This document shows, in pieces, positions 29,984 through 38,012 of a stretch of DNA of 64,000 nt. The stretch covers positions 62,001 to 126,000 of the forward strand of contig NZ_JACABA010000004.1 in the NCBI RefSeq assembly GCF_013377015.1, given 5' to 3'. A program made the position numbers and the translations under genes. The stretch comes from Rhodopseudomonas sp. Its GTDB lineage: Bacteria > Pseudomonadota > Alphaproteobacteria > Rhizobiales > Xanthobacteraceae. Below the pieces are notes generated by a model. It saw nothing but the letters and a program-made list of their open reading frames with translations. It was not told the DNA's origin and ran no database searches. Within the stretch, counting starts at the first letter, position 1. Each line of letters starts with the position of its first letter.

Positions 29984-30133
29984 CGAGCACCGCGCACTTT
30001 CTCGCCCGCAAGCGGGTAAAGGTGAAGTCGTCGCAACGCAGCCATGGTGATTTGTAGCTACCTCTTGGCACGGCGGCACACTATTCAGTTGCCAAGGAAA
30101 CCTTTGCAAGCAGCCTGAACCCCAGGAAACGCC

Positions 30134-31393
30134 GTGAACAAGCCGGTTATCGTCAGCGCGGAAGCCCAGGTCGCCCCTGTGGTGGTGGACGACGTGGACC
30201 CGCGCGCCGCCAAGGCCGCCGCCGTGGCCGGACCGGCCTACATCGTGCTCGGCGGCATCAGCTTCTCGCATTTCCTCAACGACACCATGCAGTCGTTGAT
30301 TCCCTCGGTGTATCCGATCCTGAAGGCGAACTACGCGCTCGACTTCACCCAGATCGGGCTGATCACGCTGGCGTTCCAGTTCACCGCCTCGCTGCTGCAG
30401 CCGGTTGTTGGGCACTTCACTGACAAGAAGGCGCAGCCATTCTCGCTGGCGCTCGGCATGGGCTTCACCTTCTTCGGCCTGCTGCTGCTCAGCGTCGCGC
30501 ATCACTACAGCGTCATTCTGATCGCGGCGGCGCTGGTTGGCCTCGGCTCGGCGGTGTTTCATCCGGAATCGGCGCGGATCGCCCGGCTGGCGTCTGGCGG
30601 CCGCCATGGCATGGCGCAATCGGTGTTTCAGGTCGGCGGCAATTTCGGCACCGCGATGGGGCCGGTGCTGGCCGCGCTGATCGTGGTGCCGTTCGGTCAG
30701 CCGAGCATCGCCTGGTTTTCCTCGATCGCCTTCGTCGCCATCGTGGTCCTGTGGCGGATCGGAATTTGGTACCGGCCACAGATCGCCCGCAAGAAGCCCG
30801 CGCCGGCGCCGCGGCATCCCGACGCGCCGAGTTCGCGCCGGGTGATGACCGCGCTGGTGGTGCTGGTGGCGCTGCTGTTCTCCAAGCAGCTCTATATGTC
30901 GAGCCTGTCGAGCTATTACACCTTTTACCTGATCGGCAAGTTCGGGGTCTCGACCCAGACCGCGCAGCTGTTCCTGTTCGTCTTCCTCGGCGCCACCGCC
31001 GCCGGCGTGTTCTTCGGCGGGCCGCTCGGCGACCGTTTCGGCCGCCGCTATGTGATCTGGTTCTCGATCCTCGGCACGCTGCCGTTCACATTGGCGTTGC
31101 CCTATGTAGGGCTCACCGCCAGCGCGGTGCTGACGGTGTTCATCGGCTTCATTCTGGCGTCGGCGACGCCGGCGATCATCGTGTTCGCCCAGGAACTGAT
31201 GCCGCATCGCTTCGGCATGATCTCGGGGGTGTTCTTCGGTTTCGCCTTCGGCATCGGCGGGCTCGGCGCCGCGGTGCTCGGCCGGGTCGCGGACCATGCG
31301 GGGATCGATTTCGTCTATCAGATCTGTGCCTTCCTGCCGGCGATCGGATTGCTGGCAGTGTTCCTGCCGAAAATGCCGCGCCACGCGCACTGA
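30134..31393 (+). CDS. fsr: Fosmidomycin-resistance-type MFS exporter
   Basis: 419 residues, about twelve membrane segments. Typical of the Fsr branch of the major facilitator superfamily: FSHFLNDTMQSLIPSVYPIL near residue 48, the cytoplasmic-loop motif GHFTDKKAQPFSLALGMGFT, AVFHPESARIARLASGGRHG, and the second-half PLGDRFGRRYVIWFSILG. Fsr exports fosmidomycin and possibly other substrates. Start is GTG 30134, after CAGGAAAC; no ATG fits. A hydrophilic N-terminal extension of about 35 residues precedes the first helix. Natural substrate unknown. Confidence 0.93.
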   Translation: MNKPVIVSAEAQVAPVVVDDVDPRAAKAAAVAGPAYIVLGGISFSHFLNDTMQSLIPSVYPILKANYALDFTQIGLITLAFQFTASLLQPVVGHFTDKKAQPFSLALGMGFTFFGLLLLSVAHHYSVILIAAALVGLGSAVFHPESARIARLASGGRHGMAQSVFQVGGNFGTAMGPVLAALIVVPFGQPSIAWFSSIAFVAIVVLWRIGIWYRPQIARKKPAPAPRHPDAPSSRRVMTALVVLVALLFSKQLYMSSLSSYYTFYLIGKFGVSTQTAQLFLFVFLGATAAGVFFGGPLGDRFGRRYVIWFSILGTLPFTLALPYVGLTASAVLTVFIGFILASATPAIIVFAQELMPHRFGMISGVFFGFAFGIGGLGAAVLGRVADHAGIDFVYQICAFLPAIGLLAVFLPKMPRHAH

Positions 31394-31404
31394 CGCTGCT
31401 TTCG

Positions 31405-31529
31405 GTCATTCCGGGGCGCGAGCAGCGCCAGCTGCGAGTGAACCCGGAATCTTGCAGATTGCGGCGGCGTTGCACCTCGGCGCGCGATTCCGGGTTCGCT
31501 CGGCCTGCGGCCTCGCGCCCCGGAATGAC
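31405..31529. repeat. Intergenic palindromic repeat
   Basis: Outer arms GTCATTCCGGGGCGCGAG (31405-31422) and CTCGCGCCCCGGAATGAC (31512-31529) are perfect complements; inner arms GAACCCGGAAT (31440-31450) and ATTCCGGGTTC (31487-31497) also pair. Together they form a large cruciform-like repeat of the kind dispersed in Bradyrhizobium-group genomes. Confidence 0.9.
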
Positions 31530-31747
31530 GGCGTTGGCAGCCTAGGCCTCTCGCTAACTGATCGTTAGTACTTGTGGCGAAGCGGGCCGCTTTGGGCGTC
31601 GTTGCGTCGATGCAAAAAATTCATCACCAAATATCAACCTTAAAAATTAGGGTTAAGTGCCGCTTAAGAAATTGCTGGCATCGTTCGTCCATAGGTTTTC
31701 GAGTGTGGGGCCTCCGTAGTTGCCTCTTGGACAAAAGGACGAAGCCA

Positions 31748-32584
31748 ATGCGTAGCGTTAAATTCCTTGTGGCCGCCGGAGCGGCTTCCCTGCTGTCGTC
31801 GGTGGCGTTCGCCGCCGATATGCCGTCGATCGCCGCGCCCCCGCCGCAGTATTACGCCCCGGCGCCGGTCGACGATTTTGGCGGCTGGTATCTGCGCGGC
31901 GATATCGGACTGACCAACAGCGACGCCAAGCTGCACAACAATCTGTACGACAGGCTTCCGCCCAACACGACGCTGGCTCATCTCGGCCACGGCTTCGACG
32001 GCGGAACGTCCTACGGCCTCGGTGCCGGTTATCAATTCAACAGCTGGTTCCGTGCCGACGTGACCGGCGAGTATCGCTCCCAGGTCAGCTTCCACGGCAG
32101 CGACTACCTGACTTTCACGCCCGGCGGCGTCCTCGGCGACACCTACCATGGCGGCTACAAGAGCTGGGTCGGCCTGGTGAACCTCTACGCCGATCTCGGC
32201 ACCTGGTGGTGCATCACGCCGTTCGTCGGCGTCGGCGCCGGTGGCGCCCACATCCAGACCGCCGGCTTCACCGACAACGGCGTCGCCAACGGCAATTACG
32301 GCTCCTACTTCGCGGAAGGTGCGTCGAAGACCAACTTCGCCTGGGCGGCGCATGCCGGTCTGGCCTACAAGGTCAGCAACAACTTCACGGTGGAACTGGC
32401 GTATCGTTACCTCGACATGGGCAGCGCCGGCCAGGGCTTCGGCCGGTCTTATGACGGCACCAACGCCGGCATGTCTTCGTTCCAGTTCAAGGACCTGACC
32501 TCGCACGACCTCAAGATCGGCGTGCGCTGGACCTGCTGCGAATTGCCGGCTGCGGCGCCACCGCCGTTGATCCGCAAGGGCTGA
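31748..32584 (+). CDS. Outer-membrane beta-barrel protein (porin-like, Omp25 type)
   Basis: 278 residues with a signal peptide (1-23, ending AFAAD). Typical small rhizobial barrel: FGGWYLRGDIGLTNSD, YGLGAGYQFNSWFRADVTGEYR, LYADLGTWWCITPFVGVGAGGA, and VELAYRYLDMG as alternating amphipathic strands. The last strand HDLKIGVRWTCC is followed by a proline-rich tail ELPAAAPPPLIRKG, so the canonical C-terminal aromatic is not terminal; such tails are usual in Bradyrhizobiaceae members. Three cysteines, two adjacent near the end. Start ATG 31748 fits the signal peptide; an upstream frame extension is AT-rich non-coding sequence. Confidence 0.92.
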   Translation: MRSVKFLVAAGAASLLSSVAFAADMPSIAAPPPQYYAPAPVDDFGGWYLRGDIGLTNSDAKLHNNLYDRLPPNTTLAHLGHGFDGGTSYGLGAGYQFNSWFRADVTGEYRSQVSFHGSDYLTFTPGGVLGDTYHGGYKSWVGLVNLYADLGTWWCITPFVGVGAGGAHIQTAGFTDNGVANGNYGSYFAEGASKTNFAWAAHAGLAYKVSNNFTVELAYRYLDMGSAGQGFGRSYDGTNAGMSSFQFKDLTSHDLKIGVRWTCCELPAAAPPPLIRKG

Positions 32585-32609
32585 TCGACGCTCCACATTT
32601 ACAATCGTT

Positions 32610-32641
32610 AACGGCGCGGGATCATCCCGCGCCGTTTTGCT
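32610..32641 (+). terminator. Terminator after the first outer-membrane gene
   Basis: Perfect 12-bp stem AACGGCGCGGGA (32610-32621) / TCCCGCGCCGTT (32625-32636) with a three-base loop, followed by TTGCTTT. Confidence 0.92.
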
Positions 32642-32778
32642 TTGCGTGAAGCCATCGTCGCGCCGGGCGAATTGCGCATTTCCGAACAGATGTCGTCGAA
32701 CAACGACGCGCGACAACGATTGATTAAGGTTAACAGGCGATGATCGCACCGTAACCGATGGTGTTGAGGAGCGTTGCG

Positions 32779-33576
32779 ATGCGTAGACTTCTGTTGGCGG
32801 CGGCGTTGGTGGCGGTCGCGCATGGCGCCCAGGCGGCCGATATGCCGGACCTTCCGTTCCTGCGCGGCTCGATGTCGGATGCACCGGCGGCGCGGCCGAA
32901 CTGGCAGGGCTTCTATGTCGGCGGTCAGGCCGGCTACGGCGTCTCTGACATGAACTTCACCAACTCGACGCAAGGCGCGGTCGCGAAGCTGCTGGCCAAT
33001 ACCACAATCGAAAGTCAGGAGGCGGTCTCGACCTGGCCGTTGCTCGGCCGGCAATCGGTTCACGGCCACGGCTATGGCGGCTTCGTCGGCTACAATTCGC
33101 AATGGGAAGACGTCGTGCTCGGCATCGAAGCGAACTACATGCACGGCACCTTCGGCGGCTCCGACAGCGACGCCATGAGGCGCATATTCACGACCTCCGA
33201 TAACGTCGTCAACGACATTACCTATCAGGCCGACGGGTCGATCAAGGTCAAGGATATCGGCTCCTCGCGCTTGCGCGCCGGCTACGTCTGGAACAGCTTC
33301 ATGCCTTACATGTTCGGGGCGGTCTCGCTGGGCCAGGCCGACATCGTTCGGACCGCCACCATTTCCGGCACACAGAATGGTGTTGCCTTCAGGCCCCTCA
33401 GCTCAAGCGAGATTCAGAACAACCATTTCCTGTACGGCTATGGCGGTGGTCTTGGCATCGACATGATGCTGGTAGGTGGCCTGTTCGTCCGCGCCGAATG
33501 GGAATATCTGAAATTCGCCGCGCCGATCAACACCAGCGTCAGCACCGCGCGCGCCGGCCTCGGCTACAAGTTCTGA
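32779..33576 (+). CDS. Outer-membrane beta-barrel protein ending in YKF
   Basis: 265 residues; signal peptide 1-20 (ending AQAAD). An acidic linker precedes NWQGFYVGGQAGYG, the first strand. Further strands: GFVGYNSQWEDVVLGIEANYMHG, SSRLRAGYVWNSFMPYMFGAVSLGQ, and GGLFVRAEWEYLKFA. It ends GLGYKF, the terminal phenylalanine recognised by the BAM complex. Only weakly similar to the preceding barrel. Start ATG 32779 follows GAGGAG. Role likely structural or passive transport. Confidence 0.92.
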   Translation: MRRLLLAAALVAVAHGAQAADMPDLPFLRGSMSDAPAARPNWQGFYVGGQAGYGVSDMNFTNSTQGAVAKLLANTTIESQEAVSTWPLLGRQSVHGHGYGGFVGYNSQWEDVVLGIEANYMHGTFGGSDSDAMRRIFTTSDNVVNDITYQADGSIKVKDIGSSRLRAGYVWNSFMPYMFGAVSLGQADIVRTATISGTQNGVAFRPLSSSEIQNNHFLYGYGGGLGIDMMLVGGLFVRAEWEYLKFAAPINTSVSTARAGLGYKF

Positions 33577-33663
33577 CGCGCCGTCAGCGCGCCACCCCGG
33601 CGCGGACTCGGTTGACAGGACCGCCATCGGCTGTTGCAGTATCGCGATGGCGAGGCGGCGACG

Positions 33664-34254
33664 ATGAAGATTTACGGCGATCTCAATTCCGGAAACTGCC
33701 TGAAGGTGAAGTGGGTCTGCGACCTGCTCGGATTGCCCTATGACTGGATCGCAGTCGACACCATGGCGGGCGAGACCCGCACCGCGGCGTTTCTGAAGCT
33801 GAACGGCGCCGGCCAGGTGCCGGTGGTCGCGTTCGACGACGGCCGCTCGTTGGCGCAATCCAACGCCATCATCCGCTATCTCGCCCGCGGCAGCGATCTC
33901 ATTCCCGCCGACGCCTTCGACGCCGCGAAGATGGACGAGTGGCTGTTCTGGGAGCAATACAGCCACGAGCCCTATATCGCGGTGTGCCGCTTTCAGATGG
34001 TCTATCTCGGCAAGCCGGCGTCCGACCTCGATCCCGACAGGATCAAGCGCGGCTATGTCGCGCTGGCGCGGATGGAGCAGCAGCTCGCCGCGACGGCTTT
34101 CTTCGTCGGCGACCGGCTGTCGCTCGCGGATGTGGCGCTGCTGGCCTATACCCGCGTCGCTCATCAGGGCGGCTTTCATCTCGACGGCTACGCCGCGGTG
34201 CGGCGCTGGATCGCCGCGGCCGAGCACCAGCTGGGCCTGCCGGCGACAAACTGA
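33664..34254 (+). CDS. Glutathione S-transferase
   Basis: 196 residues. N-terminal domain MKIYGDLNSGNCLKVKWVCDLLGLPY, with SGNCLKV at the catalytic position (a cysteine, as in beta/omega-like GSTs), NGAGQVPVVAF with the cis-proline, and AQSNAIIRYLA for glutathione binding. C-terminal LSLADVALLAYTRVAHQGG contains the capping box. The start is chosen at 33664 behind GAGGCGG. Ends 17 bp before the GNAT gene, so the two are probably co-transcribed. Confidence 0.92.
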   Translation: MKIYGDLNSGNCLKVKWVCDLLGLPYDWIAVDTMAGETRTAAFLKLNGAGQVPVVAFDDGRSLAQSNAIIRYLARGSDLIPADAFDAAKMDEWLFWEQYSHEPYIAVCRFQMVYLGKPASDLDPDRIKRGYVALARMEQQLAATAFFVGDRLSLADVALLAYTRVAHQGGFHLDGYAAVRRWIAAAEHQLGLPATN

Positions 34255-34271
34255 TCATCCCGGAGCGACAC

Positions 34272-34736
34272 ATGACCGATGCCGTTACCCTCCGGCGCGC
34301 CCGGCGCGACGATGTCGCCGCGATCGTGGCGATGCTCGCCGACGATCACCTCGGCCGCGGCCGCGAGTGGGTCGAGGACCCGCTGCCGCTATCCTACTAC
34401 GCGGCGTTCGAGGCGATCGACGGCGCCTCGCATATCCAGATGATCGTCGCGGAGGATCAAGGCGGCGTCGTGCTGGGTTGCCTGCAATTGTGCATTCTGC
34501 CGGGGCTCAGTTCGCAGGGCGCCTCGCGCGGCGTGATCGAGGACGTCCGCGTCGCCAGCCATTGCCGCAGCCGCGGCATCGGCGAGCAGATGGTGCGCTG
34601 GGCGATCGACGAGGCGCAAGGCAACGGCTGCAAGCTGCTCGAGTTGTTCACCCATCAAACCCGCGTCGATGCGCAGCGGTTCTACGCCCGGCTCGGATTT
34701 TCACCGAGCCATGTCGGGATGACGATGCGGTTCTGA
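34272..34736 (+). CDS. GNAT-family N-acetyltransferase
   Basis: 154 residues, single GNAT domain. It begins VTLRRARRDDVAAIVAMLADD; the acetyl-CoA binding loop is SHCRSRGIGEQMVRWAI near residue 97 (R-x-x-G-I-G), preceded by the strand VIEDVRVAS. The C-terminal AQRFYARLGFSPSHVGM is the usual closing element. Substrate unknown. Probably the second gene of an operon with the GST, 17 bp upstream, behind GGAGCGAC. Confidence 0.9.
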   Translation: MTDAVTLRRARRDDVAAIVAMLADDHLGRGREWVEDPLPLSYYAAFEAIDGASHIQMIVAEDQGGVVLGCLQLCILPGLSSQGASRGVIEDVRVASHCRSRGIGEQMVRWAIDEAQGNGCKLLELFTHQTRVDAQRFYARLGFSPSHVGMTMRF

Positions 34737-34916
34737 GCCGCGGTCTGCTGGCAGGTCGGTCCGGCTCTCGCAGTGCGGCAATTTTGACTTGTTTTGATTT
34801 GTGTATCGATTTGACCAGACTTGCCGGGAACCGCGGTTGCAGATTGTGCCGTCAGTGCGGGTAATGCGCATTGTTGCGATATTTCTTGGGCGCTGACTCA
34901 TCCAACGGGAGCCCCC

Positions 34917-35168
34917 ATGGGCCGCATCGAATCTGGATCCACATCCGCCAAGGGACCGGGATCGCTGGATTGCAGGGAATGCGCGGACATCTTCTCGGGC
35001 CGATGCGCCGCGTGCGAGCGCCGCGGCGGACCGTTACAAGTGACGGACGACCCGTTGAATTCCGCGACCTTGCGCGGGTGGATCGCAGGAATTGTGCAAG
35101 GCGATGGCGCCGCGGTCGCCGGCCGCCGAACCCTGCTCCAGCTGCTGGACGAGGAAGAAGCTGGCTGA
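34917..35168 (+). CDS. Small cysteine-motif hypothetical protein
   Basis: 83 residues. ATG 34917 is preceded by GGGAG. Four cysteines in two pairs (LDCRECADIFSGRCAACERRGG) form a C-x2-C-x8-C-x2-C arrangement that could bind zinc or another metal. The second half is helical. It precedes cytochrome b561 by 184 bp on the same strand. No family recognised, and the gene call is moderate. Confidence 0.5.
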   Translation: MGRIESGSTSAKGPGSLDCRECADIFSGRCAACERRGGPLQVTDDPLNSATLRGWIAGIVQGDGAAVAGRRTLLQLLDEEEAG

Positions 35169-35352
35169 CGCCGTCGCGCTTATCCGGCGAAACCGGCAAG
35201 TTCGCGCCCGGACGATCGCCACGCCTCTGTTCAAGGGCCTGGCTGAAGCCGGTGGCGTGTCCGCGTGAAGATCTGCGTCGAACAAGACAATGGCGACGAG
35301 ATCTGCCGCTACAGGTGAGCAGCGACAGCCTCGCAGGCAAGGACAATCGGTC

Positions 35353-36105
35353 ATGGATATCACCACGCCTTCCGGGACATACCGGGCCTATGATGTGTGG
35401 GATGCGCCGACGCGCTGGTTTCACTGGATCAACGCGCTGGCGGTGCTTGGCCTGATCGGCATCGGGGTGATGCTGCTCAACGACGACGCGCTCGGAATTT
35501 CGCCCGCCGCCAAATTCCTGCTCAAGCAGATTCACGTGACGCTCGGCTATCTGATGGCGGCGAATCTGCTGTGGCGCTTCGTCTGGGCGTTTCGCGGCAA
35601 CCGCTACGCGAAATGGAGCGCGATGCTGCCGCAGGGGCCCGGTTACTGGAACGATCTGCAAGGCTACGGCCACGCCTTCCTCAGCGGCGAGCCGCGACAA
35701 TACGTTGGTCACAACCCGGCCGGGCGCCTCGGCATCGCGATTCTGCTGGTTCTGTTGCTGGTGCAGGCGGCGACCGGGCTGATCCTGGCCGGCACCGATC
35801 TGTTCTGGCCCCCATTCGGCGGATTGTTCGCCGGCCGTGTCGCGGCGAGCGGGGTGGATCCGGCGATGGTCTCGCCTCTGGTCGCGACCACGATCGATCC
35901 CGTGGCCTACAAGGCGATGCGTGCGTTCCGAAGCCCCGTCGTGTTCACCCACCTTTATGGGTTCTATGGGCTCGCCTGCGTCATCCTGCTGCACGTCGGC
36001 GCGGTGGTCGTGACCGAAATTCGCGAGGGCGGTAGCATTACCTCGGCGATGTTCACCGGCCGCAAGGTCCTTAGCCGGCCGCCGCAAGACCAGGAACCGG
36101 ATTGA
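35353..36105 (+). CDS. Cytochrome b561-type di-heme membrane protein
   Basis: 250 residues. Four to five hydrophobic segments with histidines placed for two b hemes: RWFHWINAL in helix 1, KQIHVTLGYL in helix 2, VFTHLYGFYG and ILLHVGAVVV in the last two. Members pass electrons between cytochromes c, hydrogenases or oxidoreductases and the quinone pool. ATG 35353 fits the family start (WDAPTRWFHW follows at residue ~17); ribosome binding site is weak. It shares a TTGA overlap with the next small membrane protein. Partner redox protein not visible here. Confidence 0.92.
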   Translation: MDITTPSGTYRAYDVWDAPTRWFHWINALAVLGLIGIGVMLLNDDALGISPAAKFLLKQIHVTLGYLMAANLLWRFVWAFRGNRYAKWSAMLPQGPGYWNDLQGYGHAFLSGEPRQYVGHNPAGRLGIAILLVLLLVQAATGLILAGTDLFWPPFGGLFAGRVAASGVDPAMVSPLVATTIDPVAYKAMRAFRSPVVFTHLYGFYGLACVILLHVGAVVVTEIREGGSITSAMFTGRKVLSRPPQDQEPD

Positions 36106-36338
36106 TTCACGCGGCGCGCAGCGGCACCATTTTCGGTCGAGGCTTCGCTTTCGAGACCAATCGATTGCCGATGCTGTTCGCCGTCGCCGCGGCAGTTGGT
36201 GGCGTTGGCGTGTTGTTTTTCGCCTGGCTCGCCGCCGGCTACGACATCCGCGGTTTCCGGCGAATGTTCGGCTCGCCGCAGAGAGCCACACGCCGAATCC
36301 GCAGCGCATTGCCGTCGCTGCAAATTCCCGATCGCTAG
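36102..36338 (+). CDS. Small membrane protein coupled to cytochrome b561
   Basis: 78 residues from TTG 36102, which overlaps the cytochrome stop (TTGA); ATG 36171 would give a 55-residue form. One membrane segment (LFAVAAAVGGVGVLFFAWLAAGY) followed by a basic tail (RGFRRMFGSPQRATRRIRS). Likely a companion of the cytochrome in the same membrane complex. No family recognised. Confidence 0.6.
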   Translation: MIHAARSGTIFGRGFAFETNRLPMLFAVAAAVGGVGVLFFAWLAAGYDIRGFRRMFGSPQRATRRIRSALPSLQIPDR

Positions 36339-36447
36339 CGAGCGCTGTTAACGCCGATTAAACCAGCGACGGAACCGCGAATATTTTGCTCCAACCGCGC
36401 CTGCATCTTCGCTGTATCAAGCTGCCCGGGGCACGGTGGGGTTGGTC

Positions 36448-36645
36448 ATGAGCTGCTATTCGATCGTCAAAATCGGCAACGCCTATGTGGTCCGCGTCGA
36501 CAGCCAAAATCTGTTGAAGATCGCGAACCGGCGCATGGCCGAGCGGCTGGTCATGCAGGCGTCGCAATTGCTGAGCGCGCCATCGCGGCTCGAGGAGACG
36601 AAAGTCGAACCGCTCGCCGCGCGCGTTCCGCAGGATGCGGCTTGA
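36448..36645 (+). CDS. Small hypothetical protein
   Basis: 65 residues. Begins MSCYSIVKIGNAYVVRVDSQNLLKIANRRMAERLV with two beta strands and a helix, seen here only as a predicted fold. Small proteins of this kind occur in Bradyrhizobiaceae. Start ATG 36448 lacks a strong ribosome binding site (GTGGGG upstream). It precedes the serC leader. Function unknown. Confidence 0.6.
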   Translation: MSCYSIVKIGNAYVVRVDSQNLLKIANRRMAERLVMQASQLLSAPSRLEETKVEPLAARVPQDAA

Positions 36646-36659
36646 CTTTGGGTCGGGTT

Positions 36660-36723
36660 GGACTATTGACGGCGGCGGGACACCTCCCCCCAACGGGAGG
36701 CTAGCTATCTGGAAGGATAGAAC
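36660..36723 (+). promoter_or_regulatory. Candidate serC RNA motif in the serC leader
   Basis: Two hairpins just before serC: CCTCCC (36683-36688) pairs with GGGAGG (36695-36700), and CTATC (36705-36709) pairs with GATAG (36716-36720), the second enclosing the ribosome binding site GGAAGG (36711-36716). The position and two-hairpin layout match the serC motif reported upstream of serC-serA in alphaproteobacteria, a putative translational regulator. The ligand is unknown. Confidence 0.7.
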
Positions 36724-37893
36724 ATGACGACAAAGCCCGCTGCGCGGCCCACGACTCCGAATTTTTCCTCCGGCCCCTGCGCCAAGCGCCCCGGATGGAC
36801 CCCCGAAAATCTCAAAGACGCCCCGCTCGGCCGCTCGCATCGCGCGAAAATCGGCAAGGCCAAGCTCAAGCTCGCGATCGATCTGACGCGCGAGGTGCTT
36901 GAAGTCCCGGCCGATTACAAGATCGGCATCGTGCCGGCGTCGGACACCGGCGCGGTCGAAATGGCGCTGTGGTCGCTGCTCGGCCCGCGACCCGTCACCA
37001 CCATCGCCTGGGAATCGTTCGGCGAAGGTTGGGTCTCCGACGTCGTCAAGGAATTGAAGTTGAAGGATGTCACCAAGCTGCATGCCGGCTATGGCGAGAT
37101 CCCGGATCTTGCCAAGGCCGATCCGGCTTCCGACATCATCTTCACCTGGAACGGCACGACCTCCGGCGTCCGCGTGCCGAACGCCGACTGGATCAGCGCC
37201 ACCCGCGAAGGCCTCACCATTTGCGATGCCACCTCGGCGGCGTTCGCGCAGCCGCTGGATTGGGCCAAGCTCGATGTGGTGACGTTCTCCTGGCAGAAGG
37301 CGCTCGGCGGCGAAGCCGCGCATGGCATGCTGGTGCTGTCGCCCCGCGCCGTTGCCCGTCTTGAGAGCTACAATCCGCCGTGGCCGCTGCCGAAGATCTT
37401 CCGCCTCACCAAGGGCGGCAAGCTCAACGCCGGCATCTTCGAAGGCGAGACCATCAACACCCCGTCGATGCTGTGCGTCGAAGACTATCTCGACGCGCTG
37501 AACTGGGCGAAGTCGGTCGGCGGCCTCAAGGCGATGATCGCCCGCGCCGACGCCAACGCCAAAGTACTAGCCGACTGGCAGGCGAAGACGCCGTGGGTCG
37601 GCTTCCTCGCCAAGGACCCGGCGATCCGCTCCAACACCTCGGTGTGCATGACTGTGGTCGATCCAGCGATCACCTCGCTGTCGGCCGAGGCGCAAGCTGA
37701 TTTCGCCAAGAAGCTGGTGGCAGCTGTGGAGAAGGAAGGCGCCGGTTACGACATCGGCGCCTATCGCGACGCCCCCGCGGGTCTGCGGATCTGGTGCGGC
37801 GCCACGGTGGAGGCCGCTGACGTCGCGGTTCTGACGCAGTGGCTCGACTGGGCCTTCGCCACCACCAAGGACTCGCTCGCCAAGGCGGCGTAG
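36724..37893 (+). CDS. serC: Phosphoserine aminotransferase
   Basis: 389 residues. Converts 3-phosphohydroxypyruvate and glutamate to phosphoserine; PLP enzyme of serine synthesis, also used in pyridoxine synthesis. Typical alphaproteobacterial form: [14 protein letters not shown] at the N-terminus, GRSHR for the phosphate, [13 protein letters not shown] near residue 140, and the PLP lysine in [18 protein letters not shown] near residue 199. It is followed by serA after 119 bp with a palindromic repeat between, the usual serCA order. The leader carries the two-hairpin motif. Confidence 0.97.
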   Translation: MTTKPAARPTTPNFSSGPCAKRPGWTPENLKDAPLGRSHRAKIGKAKLKLAIDLTREVLEVPADYKIGIVPASDTGAVEMALWSLLGPRPVTTIAWESFGEGWVSDVVKELKLKDVTKLHAGYGEIPDLAKADPASDIIFTWNGTTSGVRVPNADWISATREGLTICDATSAAFAQPLDWAKLDVVTFSWQKALGGEAAHGMLVLSPRAVARLESYNPPWPLPKIFRLTKGGKLNAGIFEGETINTPSMLCVEDYLDALNWAKSVGGLKAMIARADANAKVLADWQAKTPWVGFLAKDPAIRSNTSVCMTVVDPAITSLSAEAQADFAKKLVAAVEKEGAGYDIGAYRDAPAGLRIWCGATVEAADVAVLTQWLDWAFATTKDSLAKAA

Positions 37894-37910
37894 TTCGTTT
37901 CGCTTTCATT

Positions 37911-37978
37911 GTCATGGCCGGGCTTGACCCGGCCATCCATCGAAACAGATGGACCCGCGGGTCAAGCCCGCGGGTGAC
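37911..37978. repeat. Palindromic repeat between serC and serA
   Basis: Two hairpins, ATGGCCGGG/CCCGGCCAT (37914-37922 and 37928-37936) and ACCCGCGGG/CCCGCGGGT (37953-37961 and 37967-37975), which are also partly complementary to each other. The core CGGGCTTGACCCG is shared with 8073-8085, so it is one dispersed family. It may stabilise or separate the serC and serA parts of the mRNA. Confidence 0.85.
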
Positions 37979-38012
37979 GTCAGCAAATTTCGTCCATCAA
38001 GGGACCATCCTC

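Noticed and set aside
28478-31390. A 970-residue open frame on the minus strand opposite glmM and the MFS exporter
   Set aside because: It is an antisense shadow of two well-supported genes in GC-rich DNA; its translation is histidine/arginine/alanine-rich without any family motif.
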